This document shows, piece after piece, positions 18,122 through 27,044 of a stretch of 64,000 bases of DNA (position 1 is the stretch's first letter; the number at the start of each line of letters is the position of its first letter). Under the pieces are notes generated by a model that did no database searches, had not been told where the DNA came from, and worked only from the letters and a program-made list of their open reading frames with translations. Source of the DNA: Brevibacillus fulvus (GTDB lineage: Bacteria; Bacillota; Bacilli; Brevibacillales; Brevibacillaceae); NCBI RefSeq assembly GCF_016908525.1, contig NZ_JAFBEB010000012.1:57222-121221 (forward strand). Direction: 5' to 3'. The translations under genes were made by a program, and so were the position numbers.

Positions 18122-18550
18122 CTACTCATTCGCCACTTTCGCCCCGATGGTGAAGAGCGGCTGCCGGATTGTGTACTTGTCATCATTCAATATGATTTGC
18201 TTGGCCATGCGGTTTTCCAGATTAATCACAATGGGTGCTTTCAGGTTAACGGTGACTTGGCCTTCCGGTCTGATCGTGACAATGTTTAATACCACCAAGG
18301 CGGTATCTTCTTTCATTCGCAAACTCTCTCGATCGACATCATTTAATTTGAACTCGTAATCCGGGAAAAATGGAAACGGTTCTATGACTCCAAACTCAAC
18401 GGAAGGATTTTCGATTGAGGCTAAAAGGTAAAAGGGGCTTTCCTTCTCCTGTTGATGAAGCTGGAAAAACTGCAATTGTGGAAAGCCAGGAAGACCTTCC
18501 TCAAAATATAGCTTCAGCTTTTCTGAGCTAGCGGCGGATGCTGCAGGCAT
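18122..18550 (-). CDS. fliW: Flagellar assembly factor FliW
   Basis: A 142-residue FliW: the N-terminal [18 protein letters not shown], the [15 protein letters not shown] segment and the [20 protein letters not shown] core are conserved. FliW binds either CsrA or flagellin and so couples hag translation to secretion. It is adjacent to csrA with a nine-base gap, the standard Bacilli arrangement. Confidence 0.96.
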   Translation of the reverse strand: MPAASAASSEKLKLYFEEGLPGFPQLQFFQLHQQEKESPFYLLASIENPSVEFGVIEPFPFFPDYEFKLNDVDRESLRMKEDTALVVLNIVTIRPEGQVTVNLKAPIVINLENRMAKQIILNDDKYTIRQPLFTIGAKVANE

Positions 18551-18569
18551 CAGGCTGCACCTCCCTTGT

Positions 18570-19148
18570 CTAACGCTTTTGGTCTATATGTAAGCCAACA
18601 ACTTCGATGTGCAAACTGTTTTTCTGTAAAATGTAGGGTTCCACTTTCCCCGGTGTATAATGAAGGATCGGTTTTTTGATTTCCGGATCCATCCGAAACC
18701 CGCGCACTTGCACATTGATTTCCGGTTTTTTTGCCTCGTAGTGAATTTCCACACCGTCACCGATCAGCGACCCTTTGGCAAGAATCTCTTGCTCCTCGTA
18801 GATTCCGCTATTTTGAACCGCAATATCCGCGATCGGGTTGCCCTTTTTCTCGATCGCGGCAAGCTGGTCCCCTTCCCTGCTGATTCGCGCAATGGCCTCC
18901 ATCGCCTTCCGATGACCAAAAGCAGCGATATCTTTTACACGACGCGCCGGACTTCGCATATCGATGTTGGATCTTGCTTCCGTTGTGTCAATCGATAGTT
19001 CTCCCTTTGGCTGTCTAATGGTCAGGATGGCCGGTTCCTGCTTCATGTTCAAATCCGCTTGCGGTTGTTGAATCTCCTGTACCGGCTTTTGAATATGCAG
19101 TCCCAATTGGGCATAGGTTTGATCCATTCGTAGTTGAGGAATATGCAT
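18570..19148 (-). CDS. DUF6470 (YviE-like) flagellar-region protein
   Basis: A 192-residue protein of the DUF6470 family, found between flgL and fliW in Bacilli. It shows the repeated PQ-rich N-terminal pattern, PAILTIRQPKGELSIDTTEAR and the R(M)DPEIKKPILHYTPGKVEPY C-terminal block. The function is not known; beta-strand repeats suggest a structural or chaperone-like protein. The ATG is preceded by AGGAGG. Confidence 0.85.
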   Translation of the reverse strand: MHIPQLRMDQTYAQLGLHIQKPVQEIQQPQADLNMKQEPAILTIRQPKGELSIDTTEARSNIDMRSPARRVKDIAAFGHRKAMEAIARISREGDQLAAIEKKGNPIADIAVQNSGIYEEQEILAKGSLIGDGVEIHYEAKKPEINVQVRGFRMDPEIKKPILHYTPGKVEPYILQKNSLHIEVVGLHIDQKR

Positions 19149-19166
19149 AGCAGCCTCCTGCTCAAC

Positions 19167-20066
19167 CTAACGCAAGAAATCAAGAAGGGACGGCTGAATG
19201 ATTTGCGCCCCTGCTCCCAAGGCGGCGCGATGCACGTTCTCTTGCGTTTTCAGATTCGTAATGACTTCCGCAATATCGGCATCTTCGTTTTGCGACATCA
19301 AATCGGTGACGGTCGTCTCGGCGCTGCTCAAACGCTCTTGAATCAGTTCGATCCGATTCATCCTCGCTCCCAGCGAAGCGCGTTCCGCCACGATGTTGTC
19401 CATCTGATCGTCCAATTCGCCCACCTTTGCGGAAACATCTTCTCCATTCTTCAAACGAGTGGCCAGATCGTCAAGCAAGTCAAAGATCGTATCCGCCGTT
19501 CCGCTTTCCCCTTTATAGTTAAAAATCTTCTGCGGATTGACGTTGATCGGGATCGTCACTTGCTGACTTAATTCCAGGGTAAACTCGGAACTGTTCGTAT
19601 TTTCAAAGACACCTGTATCTTGATTGTAAGGCGGATTGCTCGTATCCGTTCCGGCAAATATGTAACGGGAACCGATTGTCTGGTTGGCGATATTGCCCAG
19701 TTGCTCCTTGATCTGCGCAACTTCTTCTCCCATAGCGTAGCGGGAATCTGCGGATAAAGCGCCGTCTCCCGAGTTGACCACCAGTTCGCGGACACGTTGC
19801 AAAACACTGCTGATTTCATTTAATGAATTGTCGGTAACTTCCATCCACGATTGCGCTTCATCAGCGTTTCTTTGGTACTGATCATTTTCGGACAGCGACG
19901 CCCGATAGAGCATCCCGCGAGAAGCAACAACCGGATCATCGGAAGGACGAGTAATGATTCGTCCGGAAGACAACTGCCCTTGATACTTGTCCATTTGCCC
20001 CATCGATTTGGACAGGTTTTTCAACATATTGGAATTTAACATTGATTGAGTGACCCGAAGCGACAT
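19167..20066 (-). CDS. flgL: FlgL hook-filament junction protein
   Basis: A FlgL (HAP3) of about 299 residues: LRVTQSMLNSNMLKNLSKSM at the N-terminus with GRIITRPSDDPVVASRG, and a flagellin-like C-terminal helix (EDADIAEVITNLKTQENVH). The ATG at 20064-20066 has GGAG eight bases upstream; the adjacent ATG at 20069 is also possible. FlgL joins the hook to the filament together with FlgK. It lies 33 bases after flgK. Confidence 0.95.
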   Translation of the reverse strand: MSLRVTQSMLNSNMLKNLSKSMGQMDKYQGQLSSGRIITRPSDDPVVASRGMLYRASLSENDQYQRNADEAQSWMEVTDNSLNEISSVLQRVRELVVNSGDGALSADSRYAMGEEVAQIKEQLGNIANQTIGSRYIFAGTDTSNPPYNQDTGVFENTNSSEFTLELSQQVTIPINVNPQKIFNYKGESGTADTIFDLLDDLATRLKNGEDVSAKVGELDDQMDNIVAERASLGARMNRIELIQERLSSAETTVTDLMSQNEDADIAEVITNLKTQENVHRAALGAGAQIIQPSLLDFLR

Positions 20067-20099
20067 CATTAACACTCCTTTTCTACTTGTTCCCCGCTA

Positions 20100-21650
20100 T
20101 TACAAGCCTACGCGACCCATGCCATTGATCATTTTGTCAAGAATTTCATCCATGCTCGTCATTACACGCGCAGAAGCGCTGTAAGCATGTTGAAACTGGA
20201 TCATGTTTGCCATCTCTTCATCGATTGAAACGCCGGAGACAGATTGTCTTTGCGTCTCGATCTGCTGAACCAGCAGCTCGGTGTTTTCCTCCATCCGCTG
20301 CGCTTCCTGGCTGTCGACGCCAAGCTGAGCAATGGTATACCGGTAAAAGTCATCGAGAGTAGTTGACTCCGGTTGCCCGGAGGTGCCGACCGTAATAGAC
20401 AATGTTTTAAACTTCAAAGCAGCGATGTCGAGCGCATTTTGGTTGTCACCTTCAACCGCTTGTCCGGCTGAATCGGCTTGAGCAGCAGCGATCGTATTCA
20501 AACTGTTCATGATCGCCGGATTCACCATCAGATTTTTGGCGTTGGTCGGATATGTTTTCGTGGAAGGGTCGGCAGTTGCCGCTGTACGATCCACAAAAAA
20601 CGGCAGATCTTGCAGAGCGGCTGTCGGATCCGCAGCTCGATTCTGAATATCGTTAAGACTTAAACCCGTACGATGCAGATCATTGATTTCCTTAGCCATA
20701 TTCGTTGCCAAGGCGTCCAGACGCTGCAGCATTGCCGGAATATCTCCCGTCACAACCATGTTTCCCGTCGTTGGGTCCGGTTGGGCAATTCCCCGCGCCT
20801 CCATCGTCCCTAACAAACTTCCCGAGAGCGGAGTAAACGCCTGGCCCCCCAACGTTAAATCATAAAATCCGGTTGTTGCGTTTTTGACAGCGGTAAAATC
20901 GCTCTTCTGTCTGCCCGTAACAAGCGCCTGGCCGTCGATCATCACGTTAACCATGCCGTTGTCTGTTTGCGTAACGGTTGTCGTTACCATTTTGGACAAT
21001 TTGTCAATCAGCACATCCCGTTGATCGTACAGATCGTTCGGCTCATAACCGGTCGGAACCAGCTTGCTGATTTGCGTATTAAGGTCAGCGATCTGAGTGG
21101 CAATCGAGTTGATCTGCATCGCATCGGTCGCTACTTTGTCGTCCAAATCGGTTTGCAGCTGCGTCAGTGAGTCAACATTGGCAGCAAGCGTGTCCGCAAC
21201 AGCGATTGCTCTTTCCCGAACAACGACCCTGGATGAGAGAGAGGCCGGATCATTGGACAAATCTTCCCACGATTGCCAAAATTGGTCCATAACGCTTTGC
21301 AAACCAGTATCTGACGGTTCATTCATGATCGCCTCAATCTGGGTTAATCCGCTTGCTTTTGCTTCCCAATAACCATAATCTTTATTTTCCGCCCGGTATT
21401 GAACATCGATAAAAGAATCCCGCAGACGCTGCAAATCCGTCACTTGCACGCCAGTTCCCAATATTCCCGCTTCGGTGCTGGACTGCAAACTGACATACGG
21501 AATTCCCGTTGTCGCCTGCATATTTGCTCTCTGGCGGGTGTACCCTTCCGTATTGGCGTTGGAAATATTGTGACCGGTTGTATTCAGCGCCGTTTGCTGA
21601 GCAAACAGCCCGCGTTTGCTCACTTCAATTCCGTGAAATGTCGAAGCCAT
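20100..21650 (-). CDS. flgK: FlgK hook-associated protein 1
   Basis: A 516-residue FlgK. The N-terminal rod/hook motif (STFHGIEVSKRGLFAQQTALNTTGHNISNANTEGYTRQ, residues 3-40) and the C-terminal D0 helix (GVSIDEEMANMIQFQHAYSASARVMTSMDEI) are intact. FlgK is the first junction protein between hook and filament. It follows flgN by 12 bases. The ATG has AAAGGGG upstream. Confidence 0.96.
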   Translation of the reverse strand: MASTFHGIEVSKRGLFAQQTALNTTGHNISNANTEGYTRQRANMQATTGIPYVSLQSSTEAGILGTGVQVTDLQRLRDSFIDVQYRAENKDYGYWEAKASGLTQIEAIMNEPSDTGLQSVMDQFWQSWEDLSNDPASLSSRVVVRERAIAVADTLAANVDSLTQLQTDLDDKVATDAMQINSIATQIADLNTQISKLVPTGYEPNDLYDQRDVLIDKLSKMVTTTVTQTDNGMVNVMIDGQALVTGRQKSDFTAVKNATTGFYDLTLGGQAFTPLSGSLLGTMEARGIAQPDPTTGNMVVTGDIPAMLQRLDALATNMAKEINDLHRTGLSLNDIQNRAADPTAALQDLPFFVDRTAATADPSTKTYPTNAKNLMVNPAIMNSLNTIAAAQADSAGQAVEGDNQNALDIAALKFKTLSITVGTSGQPESTTLDDFYRYTIAQLGVDSQEAQRMEENTELLVQQIETQRQSVSGVSIDEEMANMIQFQHAYSASARVMTSMDEILDKMINGMGRVGL

Positions 21651-21662
21651 GATAGCACCCCT

Positions 21663-22166
21663 TTACACTTTTCTATTGATAAACGAACGGTTGCTCGTTG
21701 AGTTAGTTGCGGATTGTACCGGTTTTTTGTAAATAAAATCTTCAACCGGATCATCGGTAAAGAAATCGAGGCTCATATTGACAAAGGCGAGCGACTGCTG
21801 CAACAATTGCTGGTTCAATTCATTTTCTTTGCGCAGGTCGTCAATCAACCGCAGCATTTCCTCGCGATAAGCCGCCAGCTTGGTTTTTTCTTCATTGTTT
21901 GTCGACGATTTGATCAGATCGGTCAGCGTCCGCTGCGAGAGCGGCAGGTTTCGCTCCTTGAACAGCTGTTCCACCCGTTCAATCCGGGACGCTTCCGCTG
22001 CTTCGATCGCCTTGATGAGCTTCTGTTCTTGCAGCGTTATCGCATTTAACGTATCGATATCGTTTTTCAACAAGACCTTTCGTTTCTCGATCGCCAGCGT
22101 ATAAAGAGCTTGATGCAACCGGAGCAAATTGTCCAGGATGGGAGAGAGTTCCGCCAGCCACGACAT
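21663..22166 (-). CDS. flgN: FlgN flagellar export chaperone
   Basis: A FlgN of about 167 residues: three predicted long helices, with LLRLHQALYTLAIEKRKVLLKND and ITLQEQKLIKAIEAAEASR typical of FlgN, and a C-terminal segment likely to bind FlgK and FlgL. The start at 22164-22166 has AAAGG nine bases upstream; the in-frame GTG three codons earlier overlaps that site. It lies between flgM and flgK. Confidence 0.9.
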   Translation of the reverse strand: MSWLAELSPILDNLLRLHQALYTLAIEKRKVLLKNDIDTLNAITLQEQKLIKAIEAAEASRIERVEQLFKERNLPLSQRTLTDLIKSSTNNEEKTKLAAYREEMLRLIDDLRKENELNQQLLQQSLAFVNMSLDFFTDDPVEDFIYKKPVQSATNSTSNRSFINRKV

Positions 22167-22185
22167 AGAGTTCACCCTTTATGTT

Positions 22186-22461
22186 TTAAGACTTCTTCCA
22201 AAAAGCGAGAAATTTTTCGGCAATCTTATCACTTGGCACATGATACGTACCTTGTTCAATCTGTTTCTTCAGCTCGTTCACTTTTTCCTTACGTTCGGCT
22301 GCGTCCGCTTCTTCCCCTTGCTTTAACAATTCCAATCCCTCGCTGGAGATTTGCACTTCATCCTTGCCCATCGATTTTTTCTGATCCTGAGCGGAATATG
22401 CTTTGGCAACTTTATTGTAGTTGTTAACGAAATTAGGGCGATTTGGCTCGTTCACACGCAT
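22186..22461 (-). CDS. flgM: FlgM anti-sigma-D factor
   Basis: A 91-residue FlgM: basic N-terminus, GKDEVQISSEGLELL in the centre, and a C-terminal helix (EKVNELKKQIEQGTYHVPSDKIAEKFLAF) that matches the sigma-28-binding segment. It inhibits the flagellar sigma factor until hook completion. A candidate sigma-D promoter lies upstream, consistent with feedback control. Confidence 0.95.
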   Translation of the reverse strand: MRVNEPNRPNFVNNYNKVAKAYSAQDQKKSMGKDEVQISSEGLELLKQGEEADAAERKEKVNELKKQIEQGTYHVPSDKIAEKFLAFWKKS

Positions 22462-22568
22462 CGTACATCATTCCTTTCCTCAACCATCGGCGTGTCCGAT
22501 CAATTCGATTTGACCTTTGTCATCCAAAAGAAAAATGCCGTTTTCCATTCGTGTACACTTAGTACTAT

Positions 22569-22596
22569 CATCGGCATTTTTCGGGGAAATGATTAG
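22569..22596 (-). promoter_or_regulatory. Candidate sigma-D promoter of flgM
   Basis: On the minus strand TAAT, 16 bases, then GCCGATGA, similar to sigma-D promoters (TAAA-N15-GCCGATAT). It is about 110 bases upstream of flgM. The -35 and spacing are imperfect. Confidence 0.5.
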
Positions 22597-22622
22597 TTCA
22601 TTTAATAATCACTCTAATTTAC

Positions 22623-23039
22623 CTATCGTTCCTTTTTGCTCTGATATGCGATGTTCTGCTGCGTCTTGTCATGGGCAAGCCGTTCATCCACTTCCAGCTG
22701 CTGTTCCACTTCCCGCCTCAACTCTTTCATACAAGAATCGCACATATTGCCGGTACGGATAATAATTCCGCATCGTTCGCAAGGATAGCCGAGATTGGGA
22801 TTGCCTTCGAGGGAGATGCGTCCCTCTTTAATAAACCGGGTAATCTGTTTCACCGAAACACCTGTCGCCTCGCTCACCTGGTGGATATTTGCCGAGCGAT
22901 TCTCTCTTTTGCGCAAATACTTCACGCATTTCTCGTATTCCGCTTCGATTTCCCGATAACAGTTCGGGCAAACATCGCGAGTTGTTCTTACAAACAGCGC
23001 ATCACAGCGCGGACAATTGTCAAGTTGACCCAATCCCAT
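22623..23039 (-). CDS. yvyF: YvyF-like flagellar-region zinc-ribbon protein (TIGR03826)
   Basis: A 138-residue protein with an N-terminal CPRCDALFVRTTRDVCPNC zinc ribbon, a MerR/helix-turn-helix-like centre (ATGVSVKQITRFIKEGRI) and a second CERCGIIIRTGNMCDSC ribbon. It matches the TIGR03826/YvyF family encoded between comF and flgM in Bacilli. The role is unknown; DNA binding is likely from its structure. Confidence 0.88.
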   Translation of the reverse strand: MGLGQLDNCPRCDALFVRTTRDVCPNCYREIEAEYEKCVKYLRKRENRSANIHQVSEATGVSVKQITRFIKEGRISLEGNPNLGYPCERCGIIIRTGNMCDSCMKELRREVEQQLEVDERLAHDKTQQNIAYQSKKER

Positions 23040-23112
23040 AGCCTACACCCTCTTCTACTGTTAAATTTTTTCCGCTTCATTGATGGATGATCGCGTACAG
23101 CAGCTCTTTTTC

Positions 23113-23898
23113 TTACCGAAACAGAGTCAAGCTGCACACCTCGACAGGAAAAACGACGCCTGAATATAGAATCGTATCCGCACAAGAGCGAATCGTGGAG
23201 CCGGTCGTGTATATATCATCGATGAGCAAGACGGATACGGTCCTGCCTTGAAAACGAGTGAATGGTTCCGGATTAAGCCGAAAAGCGCTTTTCATACTGC
23301 GAAATCGGGCTGCTTTTCCCTGTGTCTTACTTAATTTATCGGTTGATTTTACCCGATCCAACAGTGGCAAAACGGGAACTTTTATGTTTTTCCCGAGAAT
23401 TTCTGTCATCTTTTGCGTCTGGTTAAATCCTCTTTCCTCCAATCGCAGCCGATGCAGCGGAACATTGGCAATGATCTGAAACCGCCTGTCCGCATAATAA
23501 CGATAGAAAGCAACGCTCAGCAGACAGCCTGACAGTTGGGCCAGCCGTTCGTCTCCCCGGTACTTGAAACGGCTGATCAACGCTTTCCCCCATTCGTTGT
23601 ATGTGAAGAGACTGCGGTTTTGCGTGAGAGAATCTCGCCCGAATCGCTGACAATCCCCGCACACCCCTTCTCTTTTGCCTGCCATCGGGCGGCCGCAGCG
23701 ATGACAGAACGGTGCATCGATCAACGGAAATTGCCGAAGGCACGAACAACAGATTGCAGCTTGCTCCAATAATCGGTAAACAATCGGAAAGAACGCTTGA
23801 GCCACCAATTTGTTTGCCATTGCGGCAACTTCCCGTTCACGACCCGGCGCACGCTTCCGTCGGCCGCAAAGCAAACAATCCTCAGTCCACATAACCAT
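23113..23898 (-). CDS. comFC: ComFC-like competence phosphoribosyltransferase
   Basis: A 261-residue ComF-family protein. An N-terminal zinc-binding segment with Cys pairs (CCSCLRQFPLIDAPFCHRCG and CGDCQRF) precedes a PRTase fold with the PRPP loop VSVLLIDDIYTTGSTI. In Bacillus, ComFC works with the ComFA helicase in uptake of transforming DNA. Its start overlaps the end of comFA by 17 bases, so the two are co-translated. Confidence 0.9.
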   Translation of the reverse strand: MVMWTEDCLLCGRRKRAPGREREVAAMANKLVAQAFFPIVYRLLEQAAICCSCLRQFPLIDAPFCHRCGRPMAGKREGVCGDCQRFGRDSLTQNRSLFTYNEWGKALISRFKYRGDERLAQLSGCLLSVAFYRYYADRRFQIIANVPLHRLRLEERGFNQTQKMTEILGKNIKVPVLPLLDRVKSTDKLSKTQGKAARFRSMKSAFRLNPEPFTRFQGRTVSVLLIDDIYTTGSTIRSCADTILYSGVVFPVEVCSLTLFR

Positions 23899-25738
23899 CG
23901 ACTTCTTTCATTTGTCTAGCTAGACGGTTCATCTGCCGGATTTGTTTCAGCGCCAATCGCTGCGCTTTCGTCCATCTCGTGCATAAAAACAAGACCAAAC
24001 CGTCGGGGGAATCGTGCGAACGCCCCGCCCTGCCGGCGATCTGGACGAGAGAAGCCTCATCAAACACAGGAGCGTCCGCCCCTACCACCACAACATCACT
24101 GAACGGAATGGTGACGCCGCGTTCCAAAATCGTCGTCGTGACCAACAAACCATACTCACCTCGGCGAAAACGCTGCACTTTACGCTCGCGTTCGGGATCA
24201 GCCGCATATACGCCAGCCATTCGCCGTGCATGATCGGGAATCGATCGCTGCAAAAAGGCAAGCGCAACTTCGACTTGTTCAATATAGGGCACAAATACAA
24301 AGATTGGCCGGTGTTGCTGCAGGGATAAGGCGACCGGGTCCCGCAACAACGGCAGCGGGTCTCCATTGCGAAGTTTGCCGTCCAGCCTGGGGATTTTCTG
24401 AATGGTGGGGACGGGCAGTGGATGGCCATGATAACGTTGCGGCAACAAAACATGCGTCGCTGAGACAAGCGCCTTTCTGTTTGTGGACCCGACCAATGCG
24501 CGCTGCATAATGGCGGGCGGTGTCGCGCTAAGATACAGTCGTTTGCCCCCTTCGGCAACCGCCCGCTCGACAGCCCGATGCAACATTGGGTTTCGGTGAT
24601 ACGGAAAGGCGTCTACCTCATCGACGATGACCAACGGAAACTTGCGATAATACCGCAGCACTTGATGAGTCGTGGCAATGACGATCTGCCCCTCCTCCCA
24701 TTTCTCCGCGCTTGAACCGTGGACAGCAATCACTTTACAGCCTGGAAAGACGCGCTTGAGCCGTGGCAACAATTCCAAAACGACATCTTTGCGCGGGGTA
24801 GCCAGCAAAATTTGTCCTCCGTCGCTCAACGCCTGTTCCATCGCGGGAAAGAGCAGCTCCGTTTTCCCCGCGCCGCAAACCGCCCAGACGAGAAAAGCCT
24901 GATTGTCATCGGCCGAGACAAAGCGGCGGGCACGCTCCGCGGCGATCGCTTGCCAAGGAGTGTAGCGCCCATCCCAGCGCAACAGTTTCTCGCCTGCGGT
25001 CGTTGCTTTTCTATGCGAAGGCTGCGCCGGAACGCAAATATACGGCGTACAACACTTGCTTCTGCCCATTGTCAGACACTCCGTGCAAAACGCACAGGCT
25101 TGCCCGCATGTATGGCATTCTGTTTTGCAAACGCGACTGCTCCCGCACCGGTCGCACCTTAGCAGCAGCCGATGTTTCCACCAGCCTTTGCGCCAGCCGA
25201 TGCAAATGCCCGGCCGCCATTCCAACTTATTGGCAAGAGCCAGCCATTGCAAGGCCGGGAGAACTTCCTCCAGGACTACTGCATGCTGCTGCAAAAAATA
25301 GCGCAGCTCCTCCCAAAGCAATGATCTGCCCTGCAAGCGCGAGCGTAAATCCTCGGCTTCTGCTCGGATTTGTTCCGCGGTCATGGCAAACGCCTCTGCC
25401 TGCTCCCGCTCTGCCTGTTCGCTGGTGAATTGAAACGGCAGCCCGCATTCCTGCTGCCCGTCCTCTTTGCCGTACAGGACACTCGCTTCCTTCACAGAAG
25501 CATGGGCCAGCTCGCGCAATTGGCGCAGCGTTTCGGGAGTCAGTCGTCGGCTGCGCACGTGTTGATTGATTTTTTCCCTGAGCGCAAACACAATCGCCAG
25601 AGAAGTGCTGCTGCCGAGGATATGCAACGTTCCACCGTCCGATTGTTGCCAGAATAGCTTGTCCACTTCAAAACAGGGGGTTATGTAAGATTGCGCCTTG
25701 CCCCGTTCCTCCTTCACATACAGCAGATAGGCCCGCAT
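23882..25738 (-). CDS. comFA: ComFA DNA helicase for competence
   Basis: A 618-residue superfamily 2 helicase. The ATG at 25736-25738 is supported by GAGGG seven bases upstream. A cysteine-rich zinc module (RCDRCGSSRVCKTECHTCG, followed by further Cys pairs) precedes helicase motif I (VCGAGKTEL), motif II (DEVD in VDEVDAFPY), motif III (LSATPP) and motif VI (QIAGRAGR). ComFA powers translocation of single-stranded DNA through ComEC. It forms a short operon with comFC. Confidence 0.93.
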   Translation of the reverse strand: MRAYLLYVKEERGKAQSYITPCFEVDKLFWQQSDGGTLHILGSSTSLAIVFALREKINQHVRSRRLTPETLRQLRELAHASVKEASVLYGKEDGQQECGLPFQFTSEQAEREQAEAFAMTAEQIRAEAEDLRSRLQGRSLLWEELRYFLQQHAVVLEEVLPALQWLALANKLEWRPGICIGWRKGWWKHRLLLRCDRCGSSRVCKTECHTCGQACAFCTECLTMGRSKCCTPYICVPAQPSHRKATTAGEKLLRWDGRYTPWQAIAAERARRFVSADDNQAFLVWAVCGAGKTELLFPAMEQALSDGGQILLATPRKDVVLELLPRLKRVFPGCKVIAVHGSSAEKWEEGQIVIATTHQVLRYYRKFPLVIVDEVDAFPYHRNPMLHRAVERAVAEGGKRLYLSATPPAIMQRALVGSTNRKALVSATHVLLPQRYHGHPLPVPTIQKIPRLDGKLRNGDPLPLLRDPVALSLQQHRPIFVFVPYIEQVEVALAFLQRSIPDHARRMAGVYAADPERERKVQRFRRGEYGLLVTTTILERGVTIPFSDVVVVGADAPVFDEASLVQIAGRAGRSHDSPDGLVLFLCTRWTKAQRLALKQIRQMNRLARQMKEVDGYVD

Positions 25739-25828
25739 CGGTACACCCTCACCTCTCGCCATACGCCGGCTCGACTTGAGTCCGGCTGCCTCGTTTACGA
25801 TCAGTTTGCCGAAAGACTGGCTGGTATG

Positions 25829-25870
25829 CAAAAAAATGAACAGGAGAGCTTACACGATGCTCTCCTGTTC
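25829..25870 (-). terminator. Terminator upstream of comFA
   Basis: On the minus strand GAACAGGAGAGC, a nine-base loop and GCTCTCCTGTTC form a perfect 12-bp stem followed by ATTTTTTT. The stop codon of the preceding gene is inside the loop. Confidence 0.88.
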
Positions 25871-26227
25871 TGCCATTCGCCGCAAGTCTATCGTAATCGG
25901 CGGTGTCAGCTTCCGGTCAGGCTCCCTTTCCTCCGTCAAATAACTTTGGGTCCGTTCCAGTACAGCCATAATTTTCAGCGTATCATCAGTGGAACCATAA
26001 TCCACAAACGAAATTTGGATCGGCACCCCTTTTCGCCTGGATGAATGTATAAGATGTCGTGCCACATTTTCGATATGTTGTTCCGAATTGAACAGCAGGA
26101 CTTCGTAATGAACAAACGGCCGCTCAGCAGTCGAAAAAGATTCGCGAGCCATTCGTTCCAAAAGGGCAACCAAGAGGGAAGCACAGCCATAAGCGGCCAG
26201 TAACCAGAGCAAAAACTCTTCAATCAC
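25850..26227 (-). CDS. Membrane-anchored GT2-like hypothetical protein
   Basis: A protein of about 125 residues with one N-terminal membrane segment (EEFLLWLLAAYGCASLLVALLER) and a cytoplasmic part. The part VHYEVLLFNSEQHIENVARHLI...VDYGSTDDTLKIM recalls the nucleotide-binding half of family-2 glycosyltransferases (compare the NGSTDDT motif), but the rest of a GT2 catalytic domain is absent. GTG at 26225-26227 is favoured as start (GGAGG eight bases upstream); an ATG two codons earlier is too close to that site. The function is unknown. The gene ends inside its own terminator hairpin. Confidence 0.65.
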   Translation of the reverse strand: MIEEFLLWLLAAYGCASLLVALLERMARESFSTAERPFVHYEVLLFNSEQHIENVARHLIHSSRRKGVPIQISFVDYGSTDDTLKIMAVLERTQSYLTEEREPDRKLTPPITIDLRRMAEQESIV

Positions 26228-26308
26228 GGTCATCCCCTCCTCTTTACTACAAGGTATGCCGGATTGCTCGCTCAAGGTACCGCTCTTCACCTGTTTATTC
26301 GCTGCTTC

Positions 26309-27016
26309 TTACAGTTTCACCCAGCCGTTTTTAATCGAGATCACAACCGCCTGGGTGCGGTCTTGAACGTTTAATTTTTGCAGGATGCTGCTGACATGGT
26401 TTTTGACGGTTTTTTCACTGATAAACAGAAATTCTCCGATCGCCCGATTGCTTTTTCCTTCCGCCATCAGTTGCAAGACTTCCCGCTCGCGGCGCGTCAA
26501 TGCTTCAATCACTTCCGGATCAATCGCCAGGTTGGAATCATAAGAAAACTCTTTGCCGATGGCATCTTCTTGTTCGCTTAGGCGGCGAAACTCATCGATC
26601 AATTTGCCCGTCACTTTCGGATGGATGTAGGCTCCGCCTCTGGCGACGACGCGCACCGCATCCACCAGATCGTTGGTCCCCATCTCTTTGAGCAAGTAAC
26701 CTGACGCGCCGGAACGCAATGTCCGGTACACATAGCCTTCATCATCGTGGATGGACAAGATAATTATTCGTGTACGAGGACTGACAGCAACAATTTTCTC
26801 GGATGCGGCTACCCCATTCATGTTTGGCATATTAATATCCATCAGAATGACATCGGGTTTATGTACTTCCGCCAAGTAATAGGCTTCCTCCCCGTCGGAC
26901 CCTTCGCCAACCACCCGAAAATCCTGTTCCATCTCCAGTATCCGTTTCACTCCCTCGCGGAATAATTGATGGTCATCCACCAAGACAATCCGAATCTCTT
27001 CCTGCAACTTTTCCAT
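26309..27016 (-). CDS. degU: DegU response regulator
   Basis: A 235-residue NarL-family regulator. The receiver domain (residues 8-125) has the acidic pair D14/D15, phosphorylation site D60 in [10 protein letters not shown], and the conserved Thr/Lys near LLKEMG. The C-terminal LuxR-type HTH (residues about 168-230) reads [22 protein letters not shown]. Together with the neighbouring histidine kinase it is the DegS-DegU pair, which controls motility, competence and exoenzymes in Bacilli, matching the genes on both sides. Confidence 0.93.
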   Translation of the reverse strand: MEKLQEEIRIVLVDDHQLFREGVKRILEMEQDFRVVGEGSDGEEAYYLAEVHKPDVILMDINMPNMNGVAASEKIVAVSPRTRIIILSIHDDEGYVYRTLRSGASGYLLKEMGTNDLVDAVRVVARGGAYIHPKVTGKLIDEFRRLSEQEDAIGKEFSYDSNLAIDPEVIEALTRREREVLQLMAEGKSNRAIGEFLFISEKTVKNHVSSILQKLNVQDRTQAVVISIKNGWVKL

Positions 27017-27044
27017 AGCTCTTCCTCCTGCTCCCTATTCTCCA

